14,729 nucleotides of DNA from GCA-2746235 sp049609225 (GTDB lineage Bacteria > Planctomycetota > UBA1135), in assembly GCA_049609225.1 (NCBI GenBank), contig JBMYYH010000080.1:1-14729 (forward strand). The letters are read 5' to 3'. The notes beneath the pieces are model-generated. The model was not told the origin of the DNA. It saw nothing but the letters and a program-made list of their open reading frames with translations, and did no database searches. This document shows, piece after piece, positions 13,560 to 14,729 of this stretch. Both the position numbers and the translations under genes were made by a program. How positions within the stretch are numbered: position 1 is the first letter of the stretch; each line of letters opens with the position of its first letter.

Positions 13560-14729
13560 ATGAGCCAAGTGGAAGCTCCCCAGGCCCCAACCGCCGATCC
13601 TGCCGCGTTCTTCGCAGCACCTCCTAGCACCCCCGCCGAACTCGTCGAGGCGCGTGGCCGTTTCCTGGCCGACGCAGACTCGACGGCGAAGTTCGAATCC
13701 GCAGTGCGTGAAGCACGTGCCGGTGGCAACAAGACCATGGCAGCCATTGGCTCCTGGGTCACCGGGGAGTACCAGAAGGTCCTCGAATTCGCAGAAGGCA
13801 ACAATGACCTCGCGACCTTCGTCCGTGGCATGGCCCAGTACGAACTCGGTCAATACGATGCCGCCGTCGAGATCCTCGGTGGAAGCGTCGGTTCCGGCGA
13901 TACTGCTTTGGCCGCTGCTTCGCTCCACGCGATGCTTGGCGCCAACCAGACCGATGCTTTCGAGAAGGCCTTGCCGAAGGCCAAGCTCAACGAGACCGAC
14001 ACGCTCTACTTCGCCGGTCGTCAGCTCGAGCTCGAGCGCGACTACGAAGCAGCCGTCGCCAAGTATGAAGAGGTGCTCGGCATCGACGAGCAGCACTTCG
14101 CTGCACGCTTCCGTCTCGCCTATCGCGCCGACCTGTTTGGCGATGATGAAACCGCCATCGCGGTCTATGAAGGTTTCCTGCAGCAGCGTCCGATTCCGGT
14201 TTCGGTGCTCATCAACCTGGGTGTGCTCTACGAAGATCGCAACGACTTCGAACGGGCCTGCGGTTGCTTCGGCGCGGTCCTGCGTCGGGATCCGAACAAC
14301 GCCATTGCGCGCTTGTTCTTCACCGACTCGCACGATTCGCTCGACATGTTCTACGATGAGAACCTCGAGCTGAAGGAAGATCAGTTGATGAAGGTCCTGC
14401 GCACTCCAATAAGCGATTTCGAGCTTTCGGTGCGCGCCCGCAACTGCCTGTCCAACATGGATATCAAGTCGCTCGGCGATCTGGTCTCCCACAGCGAGCA
14501 GGAGCTCCTGGAGTTCAAGAACTTCGGCGAGACTTCCCTCAACGAGATAAAGCGCGTGCTCAATCAAAAGGGCCTGCGTCTCGGCATGCGTCGCGACGAC
14601 GGCAGCTTCATCATCCCCGAAGAGTTCGATGCAGCCCGCTCGGTCGACATCGAAGCGGAACTCAGCTGGCTTGGTCCTCTCAGCGATGAGATGAAGGAAG
14701 CTCTCGAGTTGCAAATCTCCACGCTCAAC
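13560..14729 (+). CDS. TPR protein fused to an RNA polymerase alpha C-terminal domain (partial)
   Basis: The frame is open from the ATG at 13560 to the window edge: 390 codons, no stop, 3' end missing. After an Ala/Pro-rich start, helical TPR-like units fill about 147-249; the clearest are 181-214 and 215-249, e.g. L-G-V-L-Y-E-D-R-N-D-F-E-R-A. Residues 280-345 are an alpha-CTD: E-L-S-V-R-A-R-N-C-L (288-297), I-K-S-L-G-D-L-V (302-309), N-F-G-E-T-S-L-N-E-I-K (321-331), L-G-M-R (341-344). Of the E. coli DNA-contact residues R265, N268, C269, G296, K298, S299 and E302, all are kept (R292, N295, C296, G323, S326, E329) except K298, which is T325. It has no polymerase N-terminal domain, so it is not RpoA. 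I infer a DNA-binding or transcription-linked scaffold. The same stretch is open on the minus strand too, but that product shows no known domain. Confidence 0.88.
   Translation, partial: MSQVEAPQAPTADPAAFFAAPPSTPAELVEARGRFLADADSTAKFESAVREARAGGNKTMAAIGSWVTGEYQKVLEFAEGNNDLATFVRGMAQYELGQYDAAVEILGGSVGSGDTALAAASLHAMLGANQTDAFEKALPKAKLNETDTLYFAGRQLELERDYEAAVAKYEEVLGIDEQHFAARFRLAYRADLFGDDETAIAVYEGFLQQRPIPVSVLINLGVLYEDRNDFERACGCFGAVLRRDPNNAIARLFFTDSHDSLDMFYDENLELKEDQLMKVLRTPISDFELSVRARNCLSNMDIKSLGDLVSHSEQELLEFKNFGETSLNEIKRVLNQKGLRLGMRRDDGSFIIPEEFDAARSVDIEAELSWLGPLSDEMKEALELQISTLN

Noticed and set aside
13551..14714. 387-codon open frame on the minus strand at the right edge
   Set aside because: The + strand frame over the same bases encodes TPR-like repeats and a clear alpha-CTD; the minus-strand product is Val/Glu/Leu-rich with no known motif.
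1..14729. CRISPR array, tRNA, rRNA, insertion sequence or prophage genes
   Set aside because: I looked for regularly spaced repeats, tRNA-like cloverleafs, transposase or phage motifs and long inverted ends, and found none; genes fill almost all of the window.

Overview
The window is a dense, GC-rich bacterial chromosome segment with 17 protein-coding genes and no RNA gene, insertion sequence, prophage or CRISPR array that I can see. The largest space between genes is about 130 bases. The best clue to the host is the right-edge gene, which joins a TPR-type helical region to a C-terminal domain of RNA polymerase alpha (alpha-CTD). From memory, proteins of this make-up are typical of Planctomycetota. 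The SSB start (MASFNRV..) and the uneven use of Shine-Dalgarno sites fit that assignment. Planctomycetota is therefore an inference of moderate confidence, and I cannot name a genus.

Layout, right to left. The TPR/alpha-CTD gene (13560 to the edge, + strand, cut by the window) diverges from murA and has a recognisable sigma70-type promoter. A long minus-strand series then runs murA, ffh, rpsP, a nuclease-like gene with a lysine tail, maf, rpmE, prfA, a multi-spanning membrane protein and prmC. It combines cell-wall precursor synthesis (MurA), protein targeting (Ffh), ribosome parts (S16, L31), translation termination (RF1 and its methyltransferase PrmC) and nucleotide-pool clean-up (Maf). prmC meets a + strand PilZ gene end to end with no base between the stop codons. 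PilZ diverges from ssb across 77 bases. A second tight minus-strand series follows: ssb, moaD, moaE, a small metallo-beta-lactamase-fold hydrolase, ETF-ubiquinone oxidoreductase and pepA. It ends at a clear intrinsic terminator at the left edge.

Most of the content is conserved housekeeping. The points that deserve attention are: (1) the TPR/alpha-CTD protein, which keeps six of the seven classic DNA-contact residues of alpha-CTD; (2) an endonuclease III-fold protein that has lost the catalytic Lys, the catalytic Asp and the iron-sulfur cysteines but gained a histone-H1-like lysine tail; (3) a two-tier hairpin in the rpmE leader that would bury the likely ribosome binding site, a candidate autoregulatory L31 leader; (4) a membrane protein with a charged tail placed between prfA and prmC; and (5) an ETF-QO with three extra cysteines before its 4Fe-4S site.
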